Shown in pieces: positions 1 to 10,283 of a stretch of 64,000 nt of DNA. How positions within the stretch are numbered: position 1 is the stretch's first letter; every line of letters begins with the position of its first letter. The translations under genes and the position numbers were made by a program. A model generated the notes under the pieces. It did no database searches, was not told the origin of the DNA, and saw nothing but the letters and a program-made list of their open reading frames with translations. Source of the DNA: Exserohilum rostratum (lineage: Eukaryota > Ascomycota > Dothideomycetes > Pleosporales > Pleosporaceae); assembly GCA_026367775.1 (NCBI GenBank), contig CP111155.1, forward strand, positions 682,001 through 746,000, given 5' to 3'.

Positions 1-2088
1 CGCTTCGAGCGTTGCCATTGTCGTGTTGGTAGACTTCTCAATCTCACGGCGGATAGTGAGGTTGGCTGTACACAGGGGCAAAAGAATAGTAGTAGTTGTT
101 TGCTGCAGGAGATGCAAAATCGTGGTAATGGTATGTAGAGAGGGGAGGTGGGACATATCCGGTGGCGTCTTGGAGTTTTCTTGAGCTGCGGCGTGATCTT
201 GGGCACTGACTCAGTGTTAGTTTCTGTGTTTAACTTCAAAGGAAACCCGACTTACGCATCTAGTGCCGTCTCCAAATACATTTCGCCCATTTGTCGTAGG
301 AGCAGGTTGAGCAGTACCTGCACGTCTTTCGGTGTTTCGTTGCCAGGCGACAGCTCGAGACCACGTCCGACACCTTCTGCCAGCCACTTGAGCATTCGCT
401 TGGCCACTGCCAGTGATAATCGACCATCCTCTTCTGTGACCTCGATATCCTTCTTCTCCTGCTGATCTTCTTTCAAACCAGCAATGCGGAGAAGCGTCGC
501 TTTCTGGCTAGCCGGCAACTCGGTACTTTCCAGACGCTCCATGTACTTGTCTCGAGCGGATGCAGCCAATTCTTTGCCTCGTTGGGCCAGCGAGCCAAAG
601 TATGAGGTAGGCATTTTGCTACGTCGTGAGTGGTAGATGGTAAATTTGAGCAGCAGTGACGAGTACAGCTCTTCTAAGTTCTTCTTTTCCCGTTCAATGT
701 ACTTTTCGCCAATGAAATAGGACGAGAATAATTCCTCTAGTTGTTGGTCAAGCGTAGCAGCAACCGCCGATGTAGCTGGCTCTGGGTGCTCTGTCAAGCC
801 GTGTGTCTTGAGGTCCTCCACGAGCTGGGTAATATAGCCTCTCGAAGCTTGCAGTGAACGCAGGAAAGCAAGCGATGATAGCTCCCCAGCTTTGTCGAGC
901 ACCATTTCTAGCCTTGATTGAATCGATTGCTGAAAGATTCGTTCCAAGAACTTGATAAGGACTTCCTCATAGTACGGGAAGGCTCGCTTGATGATGGCAG
1001 ATTCTTCTTGGACGACAATCTTGACTTCATCAATTAGTGATTGAAGCGTAGGTTCCACACCAGGAGGCTCAGCATCAGGATCTTGGAGGCGATCCCACGT
1101 TTCCACATCTGTAGCCAGTTCCTCGCCGCTCAACTGCATGCGGTCGATGAAGAAAGAATGTTGGTTGACAAAGGTACCAATGACACTGGCTCCGTCGTTG
1201 AATCCTTTGAGAGCAATGGCGCAGTCACGCATCCCAGGGTAGTTTGGACGCGCATAGCATTCCTGGAACTTGCTGAGAAGGTCCTGTTCCAAGTTCTCCA
1301 AAAACTTCTCAATGACCTCCTTGGTGTTGTGTCTCGGCAGATGTGTCGTCCTCCGCTTTAGGCCATTCTGCGTCTCGCCGTTGACTCGTTGGCCGCCCTC
1401 GGGATCAAGACGTGTGCTGATGCGCAAGAGCTGGCGCGCAATTTCGGCACATCGTACAATGTCACCGTTCTTCCGTTGGTCTTCGAGGATCATAAGCTCG
1501 CCTCGTTCGCTGACCTCTTGCCAGCATTCAATCAGAAACTTTGCATCTAGTGCCCTCTTACGCTGGCGGTCGAGCTCTTCGAGCCGCTCTCCAATGCGCA
1601 TGGCGACGTTGCCTCCCATGTCTGACCCTCCGTCGTCGCCTCCGTTCAGCGAGCTGTCGAGCTTCTGGAACCTATCCATAGCCCGCTCCAGCCTCCTCCC
1701 CAGGGATTCAACATTCTGATTATGCTGTAATTCTGCACGCCGCACAGCGCCAGAAAGGTCTGTCTCTTTTTCCTCCAGGTCCTCGGATAGGCTGTTGAGG
1801 CTTCTCAGCGCATGCTCAAAGGTTCGGATCAACGGCTTTGGGTCGAACGTCTGCTGCCCGCCAGCGCTTCCAGAGCGCCGTGTTGCAGGTACGGCGGCTT
1901 GAGAGAGGTCTTCGATAAAGTCTTTGACCAGGAAATCTTTGCTCTGTGCAAGTCAGTACAGGAGAGCACTGCACAGCTATACGGCAGCTTACAGTGAACT
2001 TCTCAAGGGTGAATTGCGGCACGCGTATCGACGCCCGCGAGGCCTGGTGCGTGAGTACAGAGGCACTATCGGAGCTTACGCGCTGCAT
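1..2088 (-). CDS. SEC10: Exocyst complex component Sec10 (C-terminus beyond the left edge)
   Basis: Subunit of the octameric exocyst, which tethers secretory vesicles to the plasma membrane at growing tips. Exons on the minus strand are 2088-1993, 1943-256 and 205 to beyond position 1. Both introns are 50 nt with GTAAG donors; the second has an ACTAAC branch site. Together they give 663 codons in one frame. The usual fungal Sec10 is above 800 residues, so the end of the protein is missing from the window. The start is the ATG at 2088, giving MQRVSSDSAS, followed by the typical FTLEKFTSKDFLVKDFIEDL. A long helical rod follows, with coiled-coil character around residues 80-170. The last visible part, TILLPLCTANLTIRREIEKS, is a well conserved Sec10 stretch. 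Recognition rests on several family-like blocks; confidence is high. Confidence 0.93.
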
Positions 2089-2824
2089 GATGGCGAGGGA
2101 GGCACGGGTCGGCGTTCAAAACTGGGTATCATTCAAGTGTTATGCGAAGCGGGCGTCTATCGTTGCTACCCAGCGAGCCAATGCGCCCCGAAACGGCCTG
2201 GAGCTGAGGGTTGTGGTCCTGTGTCGCAGAGCATGAAGTAGCACACGGTTGCTACCAAATCATGTTGTCCGATGGTGCAGAGAGCAGTGACAAGGCATGT
2301 CCAACCGTGAATGTTCGTATGTACGTGTGCATACGGCGGACCTCGAAGGGGAAGTCGCGACTGTGGCTTGCCGCACCCCACGCCGCCTCGGTCCCTGGTC
2401 CGCAATGCAAGCAGCTCCGGCCGAATCCAACACCGGGGTAAACCACCATGCACTATGATGCCACGACGTCTCTCGTACTATGGTACACAAGGCTCCAAAT
2501 ACGGAACCGCGACGGGTAACCAGCCTCACTCGACTTGCGAAAGCCTCCGCGTAATGGCGCCACGGCGCAGGGCGGAGCAGGCCAACATGCGCGTACATGC
2601 CTTGGCTGACGCTCGGAACAGACGGCCGCCACACGTATGCACATGCACCAGCCTCACCGAGATAATTCATGTATCTCGCATCTGCCCACTGCCCCCAACC
2701 ATGGACAGCTAACGCGAGCATTGGCCCTCTTTTCGCATCCTTAGCTATTTCTTCCCTGTTCTCGCGTCTGTAGACATTGACAGACCAGCTCCTTTTGTCT
2801 CCATTGCTCAGCACGTCGTTCGCA
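2089..2824. promoter_or_regulatory. Divergent promoter region between SEC10 and NUS1
   Basis: This 736 bp interval separates two divergently transcribed genes. It must hold both 5' leaders and both promoters. No clear TATA box is visible, as expected for housekeeping genes. Open frames that cross it on the minus strand start inside NUS1 and have no family-like sequence. Confidence 0.6.
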
Positions 2825-3979
2825 ATGGCTGCTGCCACGGGTCTGTCGACCAAGCAAGAATCGGCTTTCCGGCGCAGCAAGCAGCTCTCAGTCCAGGAGC
2901 GCGAGGAACTACTCAAACCCTTCCTGCCGTCCGACATTTCCGACGGCGAGTCGCAGTCGCAAAAGAACAAGGCTCTACGTGATCGTCGTCAGCGCGCATC
3001 CCAACAGCATCACCGTAAACCCATTACTGGTCCCATCAAGGCATTCCTGCACCTCGCAATCTATCATGTCGTTGCTCTGCTCTTCAGCATCTTCTTCCGC
3101 TTCCGACGCGCATACCGGCTCGTCCGAGGAAAAGTTGTCTCCTTACTCAAGTACCACCACCGCACGCCAGAATTTATAGCGCACGACGTCAAGGACCTGG
3201 AGAAACTCCCGAAGCACCTCAGTGTGATTGTAGAGTACCAGGAAGACGACGGAAATCAGGGAACCGCTGGCCTGGAAGGCTTGGTCAACGATGTCTGCGA
3301 AATAGCAGCCTGGACAGCAAGTGCTGGGATCCCCTTTCTCAGTGTTTACGAGCGCACCGGTAAGTCGTACGCTGCAAAACCCACGGGTTCGAGTGCTGAC
3401 AGTGACTAGGTGTCCTCAAGAACTACCTCCCCCAAACTCACGCCAGTATCTGGGGCACTCTCGAATCTTACTTTGGTCCCCGCCGCAAGCCTACCCTCTC
3501 CATCCGTGCACCACACCTAAGCTCCTACTCCCCGCCTGATACGCCCCCTCAGTCTGCCGAGCCTAATGGCGCCGGCCCTAAAGAAGAACGCCAGCATCTC
3601 ACTGTACTCCTCCTGTCAGAACACGATGGCCGAGACACGATTGTCGATTTGACGCGCACACTGGCCGAGATGGCGCAAAAGGGGGATGTGCGACAAGAGC
3701 AGATCAATATGGATTTGATTGACGCTCAGCTCAACGATCACGTATCGAGCGAACCCGACTTGCTGATTCTCTTCAGCCCAACGGTGCAACTCAAAGGCTA
3801 CCCACCATGGCAGCTGAGATTGACTGAAATATTGTATGTTCTTTCGCTTCTACATTCGTGTAAGATTCACTGCTAACATACCACACAGCCACCTGCCAGA
3901 TAACAAGGGCGTCAACTACCAAGTCTTCCTCCGAGCCCTGTACAACTTTGCAAAGGTCGAGATGCGCCTCGGACGGTAG
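2825..3979 (+). CDS. NUS1: Dehydrodolichyl diphosphate synthase complex subunit Nus1
   Basis: Non-catalytic partner of the cis-prenyltransferase at the ER membrane. It is needed to make dolichyl diphosphate for N-glycosylation and GPI anchors. Exons are 2825-3359, 3410-3833 and 3889-3979 and give 349 residues. Introns are 50 and 55 nt. The ATG at 2825 (MAAATGLSTK) is chosen because no upstream ATG is in frame. A membrane segment lies near residues 78-98 (AIYHVVALLFSIFFRF). The cis-prenyltransferase-like domain follows, with LPKHLSVIVEYQED, a GLVNDVCEIAAWTASAGIPFLSVYER block and SEPDLLILFSPT. The C-terminus ends in MRLGR, which holds the RxG motif through which NgBR/Nus1 supports catalysis. 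It converges on RPS15. The family call is firm. Confidence 0.95.
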
Positions 3980-4344
3980 CGAGCAGACATGGCATATAGA
4001 TCTCTTAGTTTAACAATACCCAATTTGATTACTACCACCTGCATTGACCATGTCCCTAACGTGCACTGGAGCCTTTCATGTAGACATTTCGTAAATCCAA
4101 GGAATTAGCATTCAGAGCAGTCCATCATCACTGGCGACCAAAAGCATCACTTGCACCAAAGACCACATGTGGAGGTATCTCGAATGTGATGGATGGTTAT
4201 CTACACCATATCCCATGCTCGCCGTCATCTTTTGTGTACGTCATAGCCTTCGAGAGTAAATGCACCTAACACCTGTATTCGTTGTAGGTCGTCAAGTACA
4301 TTGTCCGCCCCACTAAAGAACCCATGCAACCATAACCCAGTCGT
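3980..4344. other. Convergent 3' intergenic region NUS1/RPS15
   Basis: 365 bp between two 3' ends. I see 3' UTR-like, moderately AT-rich sequence and no coding signal. Confidence 0.6.
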
Positions 4345-5035
4345 TTACTTGAGAGGAATGAAACGGGAAGAGTGAGTGGCACCAATACCGGGCCTTCCGT
4401 GCTTGACAGGCCTGTATGAAATGGAGAACTCTGCAAGGTAGTGGCCGACCATCTCAGGCTTGATTTCGACCTGGTTGAACTCCTTACCGGAGTAGACACC
4501 AATGACGCTGCCAATCATCTCGGGGACGACAATCATGTCACGGAGGTGGGTCTTGACAAGGTCGGGCTTCTCGTTGGGGCGGGCCTCCTCTGCGCTGCGT
4601 TAGCCATCCCGTCCTTCTCAGCCAAATGGACCGTGTTCCTTACGCTTGGACTTCCTGAGCTTCTTGATGAGACCCATGGGCTTGCGCTTAAGACCACGGT
4701 TGAACCTGCGGCGGGCGCGGGCGTGGACGAGGTCACGGAGCTCCTCAGAGCCGAGGTCGAGGAGCCTGCATCACAATCAGAATACCGCCATCAATCGTGT
4801 AGAGTCCCCAGCGCAGGGAGGTGTCGCGAGGATCGGGGGACGTACTGGTCAAGGTCGACACCGCGGTAAGAGAACTTGCGGAACGCCCTCTTCGCCTTAA
4901 GGGCTGCATATCTCGTTAGCCATTTTCTCCCACACAACGCATGTGCCTGCCACTGCCGACGCGGGACAAAGGCTCGGGGACGGGGTGAAAATGCGTACCA
5001 GCTGCGGCCTCGGGGTCGTAGTCAGCGTCAGCCAT
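4345..5035 (-). CDS. RPS15: 40S ribosomal protein S15 (uS19)
   Basis: Small-subunit ribosomal protein uS19 at the subunit head, near the A site. Exons on the minus strand are 5035-4999, 4903-4846, 4765-4644 and 4589-4345, giving 153 residues, normal for fungi. The protein begins MADADYDPEA. It shows the family blocks KAKRAFRKFSYRGVDLD, RRRFNRGLKRKPMGLIKKLR, NEKPDLVKTHLRDMIVVPEM and GHYLAEFSISYRPVKHGRPG, and ends SRFIPLK. All three introns keep frame. They lie in the 5' two thirds of the gene, as is usual for fungal ribosomal protein genes. It is followed on the same strand by RPP2, so two ribosomal genes sit side by side. Confidence 0.98.
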
Positions 5036-5731
5036 GTTTGCGGTTGTCGAAGTAGCTGATGGGGGAACTTCGTTGGGTCGTGGGTTGTCGGTCGTTCAAT
5101 TATCGATGGGGAGAGGGAATTTGGAGGTGTTGCCTGCCTCGCTAAGCGAGCTCTTAGCGCGCCACTACGTCCATGCGCAGCGAGAGCAACACCACCATCA
5201 GACCTGACTTGCAGCGAATGATAAAGTCACAGTAGATATTTTTGTAAAACGATATGTCCATCGACTTTGCAAACTTCAAAATATTATATTCTCGTATCAA
5301 ATTGTACATCACAAACAGCGCACGCCCTCGCCACAGCAATACGTCCCCACTTGTCTTTCAATCACTGCACGAGAACGTCGAACTAAACAAGTCATTGACC
5401 TTGGGACTTGTGTTATTCGAGTACCCCGCTTCTTATGTTGGTGAGATGGCTGGAAATCTACGGTCATTTCTAGTCATTCTCTCGAAAAGCCATATCGGCG
5501 TATCACGTCACATAAGCAATCACATGGTCGATAAAGTTTGAGGGTGCATGGCTTTATTGTGGGTATCTCAGCAGGCAGCTATGATAGCATTGCCGCAAAA
5601 TATTTCTCCATATCCCATACATCGCGCGCTCGACACGCCCCAAATGCTCCGACTCGTTGCGCATGATTCTCGTGGTTTTTGAGAGATTTGCTGGATCATA
5701 CATCGTGAAGAGAGGTGGTTTGGCGAGGCGC
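5036..5731. promoter_or_regulatory. RPS15 promoter side and RPP2 3' region
   Basis: About 700 bp. The part next to 5036 is the RPS15 leader and promoter, pyrimidine-rich on the minus strand. The part next to 5731 is the RPP2 3' region. Small frames on both strands lack any family resemblance. Confidence 0.55.
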
Positions 5732-6122
5732 TTAGTCGAAGAGACCGAAACCCATGTCCTCGTCGGACTCCTCCTTCTCCTCCTCCTTGGCGGGAGCCTC
5801 GGCCTCAGCGGCGGCACCACCAGAAGCGGCGGCAGCACCACCAGCGGCGGGGGCGGCACCACCAGCACCACCAGAGGGAACGGAAGCGAGCTTCTCGGAT
5901 CCGGAGGCGATGAGCTCGTTGATGTCCTTGCCCTCAAGCTCAGAGATGAGCTTGTTCAGGCGCTCGTCATCGGCCTCGATGCCAACGGCGCTGAGGACGG
6001 CCTATGGCATGTTAGATTGGCAATTGGGATGGCTCGGCGAGTCAGCCTACCTTGACGTCGTCAGCGGAAGGCGAGGTGTTTCCACCAAGACCGAGGAGGA
6101 GGTAGGCTGCGAGGTGCTTCAT
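5732..6122 (-). CDS. RPP2: 60S acidic ribosomal protein P2
   Basis: Acidic stalk protein of the large subunit, which with P1 and P0 recruits GTPase translation factors. Exons on the minus strand are 6122-6051 and 6001-5732, separated by a 49 nt intron, giving 113 residues. The start MKHLAAYLLLGLGGN is diagnostic for P2. The body carries ADDVKAVLSAVGIEADDERL and GKDINELIASGSEKLASVPSG. A flexible Ala/Gly hinge follows, then the acidic tail ending ESDEDMGFGLFD shared by all eukaryotic stalk proteins. P2 of related moulds is a known minor allergen (Alt a 5 type). Confidence 0.98.
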
Positions 6123-6370
6123 TGTGATGTTGAGTTGGTGGTTTTGGTGGTTAGGAACAGGAGTTCAATCGATTTAACCTGTGTCTGTCAGTACAGTGTT
6201 GCTGCGCACAAATTTCAGTCCTACGCACCGCTTGTGGCCGGAGACTGAATCTTCAAGTTCTCACTGTGGTTGTCGAAAGAAAAAGTTCGAGGTCAAGGAA
6301 TATTGACTCTAGGTGGGATCTCGCTACCCAAGCCATGCCGCTACGGGACTAGCGCCCCTTGCCCGCATTG

Positions 6371-6410
6371 TCACGTGAAGGCAGGCTAGGTGCAAGGCCA
6401 AGGTATAAAA
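6371..6410 (+). promoter_or_regulatory. TCACGTGA palindrome and TATAAAA box upstream of SPT2
   Basis: The 500 bp interval between RPP2 (minus) and SPT2 (plus) contains TCACGTGA at 6371-6378 and TATAAAA at 6404-6410, about 220 bp before the SPT2 ATG. CACGTG is the core bound by bHLH proteins of the Cbf1/USF type in fungi. Whether it serves SPT2, RPP2 or both cannot be seen here. Confidence 0.45.
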
Positions 6411-6622
6411 CAGGCCCGTCTGCGCCGTCGTCGTCCGCTCATTCTCTGGCCGCCCTCTCAATAACTCACCGGTCCCGTGCGCATCGCCTTCTCCCTGCGC
6501 GCGCGATCGTCCTCCGCCGACTATCAACACCGGCGAATTTTACTAGGAAAGCATGTACAACTTGCCCTCCAATCGATTCAACGAGCGGTAACACTGAGTC
6601 AGAGGCTTATCTGTTGCCTACC

Positions 6623-7769
6623 ATGAGCGTGAGTGTAGCAGACGTGTCTGCGATAACCCTTGTATGCTGACCCTGCCCTCCAGTCACTCAAGGACATCAT
6701 GTCGATAATCGACCCGAGCGCGAAGTCCACCACAACAGCACCCAAGCAAGCTCCGCTCGGCGTTACCCCTAAGCCAGCACCGCGACCGGTTGGAGGGGCA
6801 AATGGCGCAACCCAAGCACCTCAGTTGAAGCGAAAGGCATCGGGCCCTGTTGAGAACGGGCAAGCAAAGATGCAGAGGAAAGAGGCGGTTGGTGGATCAG
6901 CTCAGGCAAACGGTGCAGCGCGTGCCACGTCGTCACCTGCCACGTCGAAACCTGCTTCATCTACACCTACCACCTCCGTCCCCTATCGTGGAACTGCTGC
7001 GCCTGCATCCTCCAAAACGGCAAATCCACCCGTCCGGAAGCCTCTGCAGTCTTCCAGTGCCCCGGCTGCCGCATCCAAGGCTCCAGCACCCGCGCCCAAG
7101 CCTGCCCCGGCAGCCACCGGCTCCGCCGCCGCCGCTTCAAATGCCGCACCTAAGAAAGGTTATCTAGCTATGCTTCAGAAGGCGAAAGAGAAGGACGCAA
7201 GCAAGCCTGTCGCTCCACCGATCAAGCATGAGCCGACAAAGATCTTGACGCGGAAGGAACGGCTAGCGCTCAAGGCAGAAGCAGGTGTGAAGGGCAAGAA
7301 ACCTGTCGCTGGCCTGCCGTCGAAGCCTGCAGACCCCAAAGCCGACCCATCGAAAGAGAAGAAGAAGGTTGAAGTGGGTTACCAAGGCACAGCACGGCCG
7401 GCTAGAAAGCCCGTTGAAGTTGGCTACAGAGGTACTGCCCGTCCTACTAGTGTACCTGCATCATCAAGTCGCAACGGCACACCAGCTGCAAAGCCCAAGC
7501 CCAACCCTACCAAGGGACGCTACGATGGATATGCAGACTGGGACGACCTCGATGCCATGGAGGACGACGAAGACGACTATGCATCGGATGCCTCTTCCGA
7601 CATGGAGGGAGGCATATGGGATGTCGAAGAGGAAGAGCAACTGGCACTCAAAGCTGCCAAGAAGGAGGATGCCGAGGCTCTAGCGGAAGAGAACCGGCTC
7701 AAGAGAGAGAAAGAAGAGCGAAAGAAGAAGCTGGCAGCAATGGCAGCCAAGGCGAAGAAGCGATATTGA
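6623..7769 (+). CDS. SPT2: Chromatin protein Spt2 (histone H3-H4 chaperone)
   Basis: Spt2 binds H3-H4 and acts in transcription elongation and suppression of cryptic initiation. Exon 1 is just ATG AGC at 6623-6628; after a 55 nt intron the main exon runs 6684-7769, giving 363 residues beginning MSSLKDIMSI. The middle is disordered and rich in Ala/Pro/Lys. It contains KKGYLAMLQKAKEKD and ILTRKERLALKAE, and two copies of a VEVGY(Q/R)GTARP repeat. The C-terminal SPT2 domain has the acidic run DDLDAMEDDEDDYASDASSD, then MEGGIWDVEEEE and a basic helix ending AAMAAKAKKRY. This acidic-then-basic C-terminus is the hallmark of the family. The two-codon first exon is an inference from frame and splice sites. 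Confidence 0.9.
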
Positions 7770-8279
7770 GAATCTTTGGCGTTACGGTTTACGATTACAC
7801 GGCATGGGGGCGTTTCACCTGCATAGTTGCGGTTGCATAGCCATGGAGCGGAGTCATCTTTTACCATGGCGTATTCACGATTGTTACATACCCCAAACAA
7901 CGATCCTGTCTTCATAGTACGCGGCTTTTAGAAGGAGGCTACACATAGTTTATATTTGCAAGCGATACAGTTCGTAATGCTACCTCCGGTTTCAATTCGA
8001 TATTGCGTTCCTTCCACGGTCATTTTCAGTGCTCCCAACTACTCTTCACATGGCATCTTTCGTTGTCGGACTCGTTGGGCTATGGCACATGGATGTCAAC
8101 GCATTCAAACTACGTGGTCAATGAGTCTTCGCCAACGCAGTGACAAACAGTCCTTTGTCACAGCCGAACACATTGCCACACCAAACAACACACCATGGAC
8201 TTTCATCAAGCGCCCGAGTTGCGATTCGTAACTTACTTCCTTGCCTCCATATCAGTATATTGTCGCCATAGCCGCAGAC
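7770..8279. other. Intergenic region between SPT2 and the next plus-strand gene
   Basis: 510 bp holding the SPT2 3' region and the promoter/leader of the gene starting at 8280. No recognisable motif or coding signal. Confidence 0.5.
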
Positions 8280-10283
8280 ATGACTACGTTCTTTCAGCGG
8301 CTGAAGCATCCCTTTCGCCGTCCTACTCATTATTACACGATTGCCGAGCCTTCTCCTACCCCACAACAGCTTCAGAAACAGCGGGAGAGGGAATTGCAAA
8401 TGGCACAAGACAAGATTGAAAACGACCTGGATGACGGGCGTGTTGGGCCAAGAGGGAGCAATTCACCCGATAGTCTTCCTGTGATCATTGACAAAGGTCC
8501 CTACAGAGGCTGTTTTTATCCAAAGGACCAGCTCTATTTCAACAGCATTATGCTGGCCGCGGATGTAGAACCAACATACGTTGGTCCGCCTGGTAGAGAG
8601 CTCAGACAAGAGGTTGCTAGGACTCCAGTTCGGCGCCCAAGAGGCAGAAACAACAGGAGCCCGTCCCCAAGACCTGTGCCGAGCGAGTGGTTGAACCGTT
8701 CGCAGAATGCGGAAAACCTGAGACGGTGGGAAGAGCGCAATGGCACTGAGACTACACCTACGCGTGCTAGGGGTCCAAGCCGCATGCTGTCGCCTTCGAG
8801 GCCACCATCACCACCCAGAGGACCCATTGTGCCTGGTACACAGGAATGGGACAGGTTTATGGACTTTCCATCGAACGACTTTCATCACATCCACCGGAGT
8901 AGACAGCACAACCAGCCAGCTGAAGCGACTGTTACTTCGGAAACTTCAGCAACGTCAATTCCAGTGGCTGTGACTGAGGCGCGGGCCTCGTTAGGTTCTC
9001 ATGCCGTCCATACAACTACAGAAGTTCAACGAGATCGTTTCATAACACCAGCTCAGGCAAGTCCTCAAATGAGACTACCAGGTATACCAATTACCGAGGG
9101 TGAGCCAACACAACCACTGACATGGACCTTAGTGTTGAACAGCATTCTGCATAACGAGGCAGTAGACTTGGCGACGAGAGAAGCCGTCAGAGAGAGGGCA
9201 CGTCATAACTCTGCCACCAGAGGTTCAGAACACAACGAGACGTTTCCCATTGCCCCGATTGATGCGGGCCTTGTGCCAAACTTTAGCTATCCGATTGCTG
9301 CAAGCGCATTCTATGATCGTGTTGATACAACGCAGGCATCTCGGAGACGACTAGCCCAAGATGAAGGACAAGAAGAAGAACTATTGCCAAACGGTGTTAA
9401 CCCTGAGATGGATAGCCGCACAAACTCAAATGACACGCTCTATCGTGATCCAACCCCACACAACTGGCCACTGCGAGGGGGACAAGAAGAAACTCACTCG
9501 CCACTCACGAATGGTGTTCCACCAGGCTATTATCCACCGTCAAGCTCCGGTGGCACCGCCGATACGACCATCGACCCTCGCCAGCGCCCACCATCTCCTC
9601 CCGACACAGTCCCAGAACAGACTTCCGCTTTGCTCTCATCCATACTAACAACATCAGAATTTGCTCTTCATCATGAAATTATATGTCGAGCAGCGCGAGC
9701 AGATACCTCATTTTCCCCTGCCCGCAGCAACACGAGTTCCCCAACACCATTAGACAGGCGTCTGATACGCAAACTTGACACCATCGTCTACGGCCTTCAA
9801 GATCGCATCAACGGACTAGAAGAAGATCTTGTGCCACAGCTTAGCACATGGCTTGAGCAAAAGGACTTGGAAGTTAACGAATTACATGTAGAAGCATCTA
9901 ACCTTAAGGATGAAGTCGCACAACTGAAGCGCGTCGTGGATTTCAGCAGCAGGACTCTAGTCCAATGTCGAGAACGTGAGTGGGAAGTCTGGCAGACACT
10001 GCTGGATATCCAGCGAAAGCGTGATGAGAAGCGTAGTCCCATATACCGTGTTTTCTCATGGGTAAGAAGGGATTCGACTCAGGATGCGAGCGTGCTCCAG
10101 CCTTGTACGCAAAGAGATCCTCCAAGCAATGGCCTTCTTAAGAAGAAGGAGCTTGATGCGCTTCTGCTTATGGCGAAACAGAATGTTGGAATTATTAATG
10201 AGGATATAGAGGAGTTGGCAAGGCTGGTGTGGGCATGTCTGGCGACAAACGAGGTGGTGGAAGAGTCTGGACAGCAGACTTGA
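8280..10283 (+). CDS. Uncharacterised disordered protein with C-terminal coiled coil
   Basis: A single-exon frame of 667 residues from the ATG at 8280 (MTTFFQRLKHPFRRP); an upstream in-frame TTG is not a credible start. I do not recognise a family. The N-terminal 120 residues include a possibly folded patch (GPYRGCFYPKDQLYFNSIML). Residues about 125-490 are rich in Ser, Pro, Thr and Arg and look disordered, with SPSPRP and PSRPPSPPRG runs. Residues about 500-560 (RKLDTIVYGLQDRINGLEED, then a heptad-like stretch with EVNELHVEASNLKDEVAQLK) predict a coiled coil. A conserved-looking end contains NVGIINEDIEELARLVWACL. A scaffold role is possible but not shown by sequence. Confidence 0.8.
   Translation: MTTFFQRLKHPFRRPTHYYTIAEPSPTPQQLQKQRERELQMAQDKIENDLDDGRVGPRGSNSPDSLPVIIDKGPYRGCFYPKDQLYFNSIMLAADVEPTYVGPPGRELRQEVARTPVRRPRGRNNRSPSPRPVPSEWLNRSQNAENLRRWEERNGTETTPTRARGPSRMLSPSRPPSPPRGPIVPGTQEWDRFMDFPSNDFHHIHRSRQHNQPAEATVTSETSATSIPVAVTEARASLGSHAVHTTTEVQRDRFITPAQASPQMRLPGIPITEGEPTQPLTWTLVLNSILHNEAVDLATREAVRERARHNSATRGSEHNETFPIAPIDAGLVPNFSYPIAASAFYDRVDTTQASRRRLAQDEGQEEELLPNGVNPEMDSRTNSNDTLYRDPTPHNWPLRGGQEETHSPLTNGVPPGYYPPSSSGGTADTTIDPRQRPPSPPDTVPEQTSALLSSILTTSEFALHHEIICRAARADTSFSPARSNTSSPTPLDRRLIRKLDTIVYGLQDRINGLEEDLVPQLSTWLEQKDLEVNELHVEASNLKDEVAQLKRVVDFSSRTLVQCREREWEVWQTLLDIQRKRDEKRSPIYRVFSWVRRDSTQDASVLQPCTQRDPPSNGLLKKKELDALLLMAKQNVGIINEDIEELARLVWACLATNEVVEESGQQT

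Noticed and set aside
2260..2970. 236-codon minus-strand frame across the SEC10/NUS1 spacer
   Set aside because: It overlaps the start of NUS1 in antisense and has no domain; starts inside a well supported gene.
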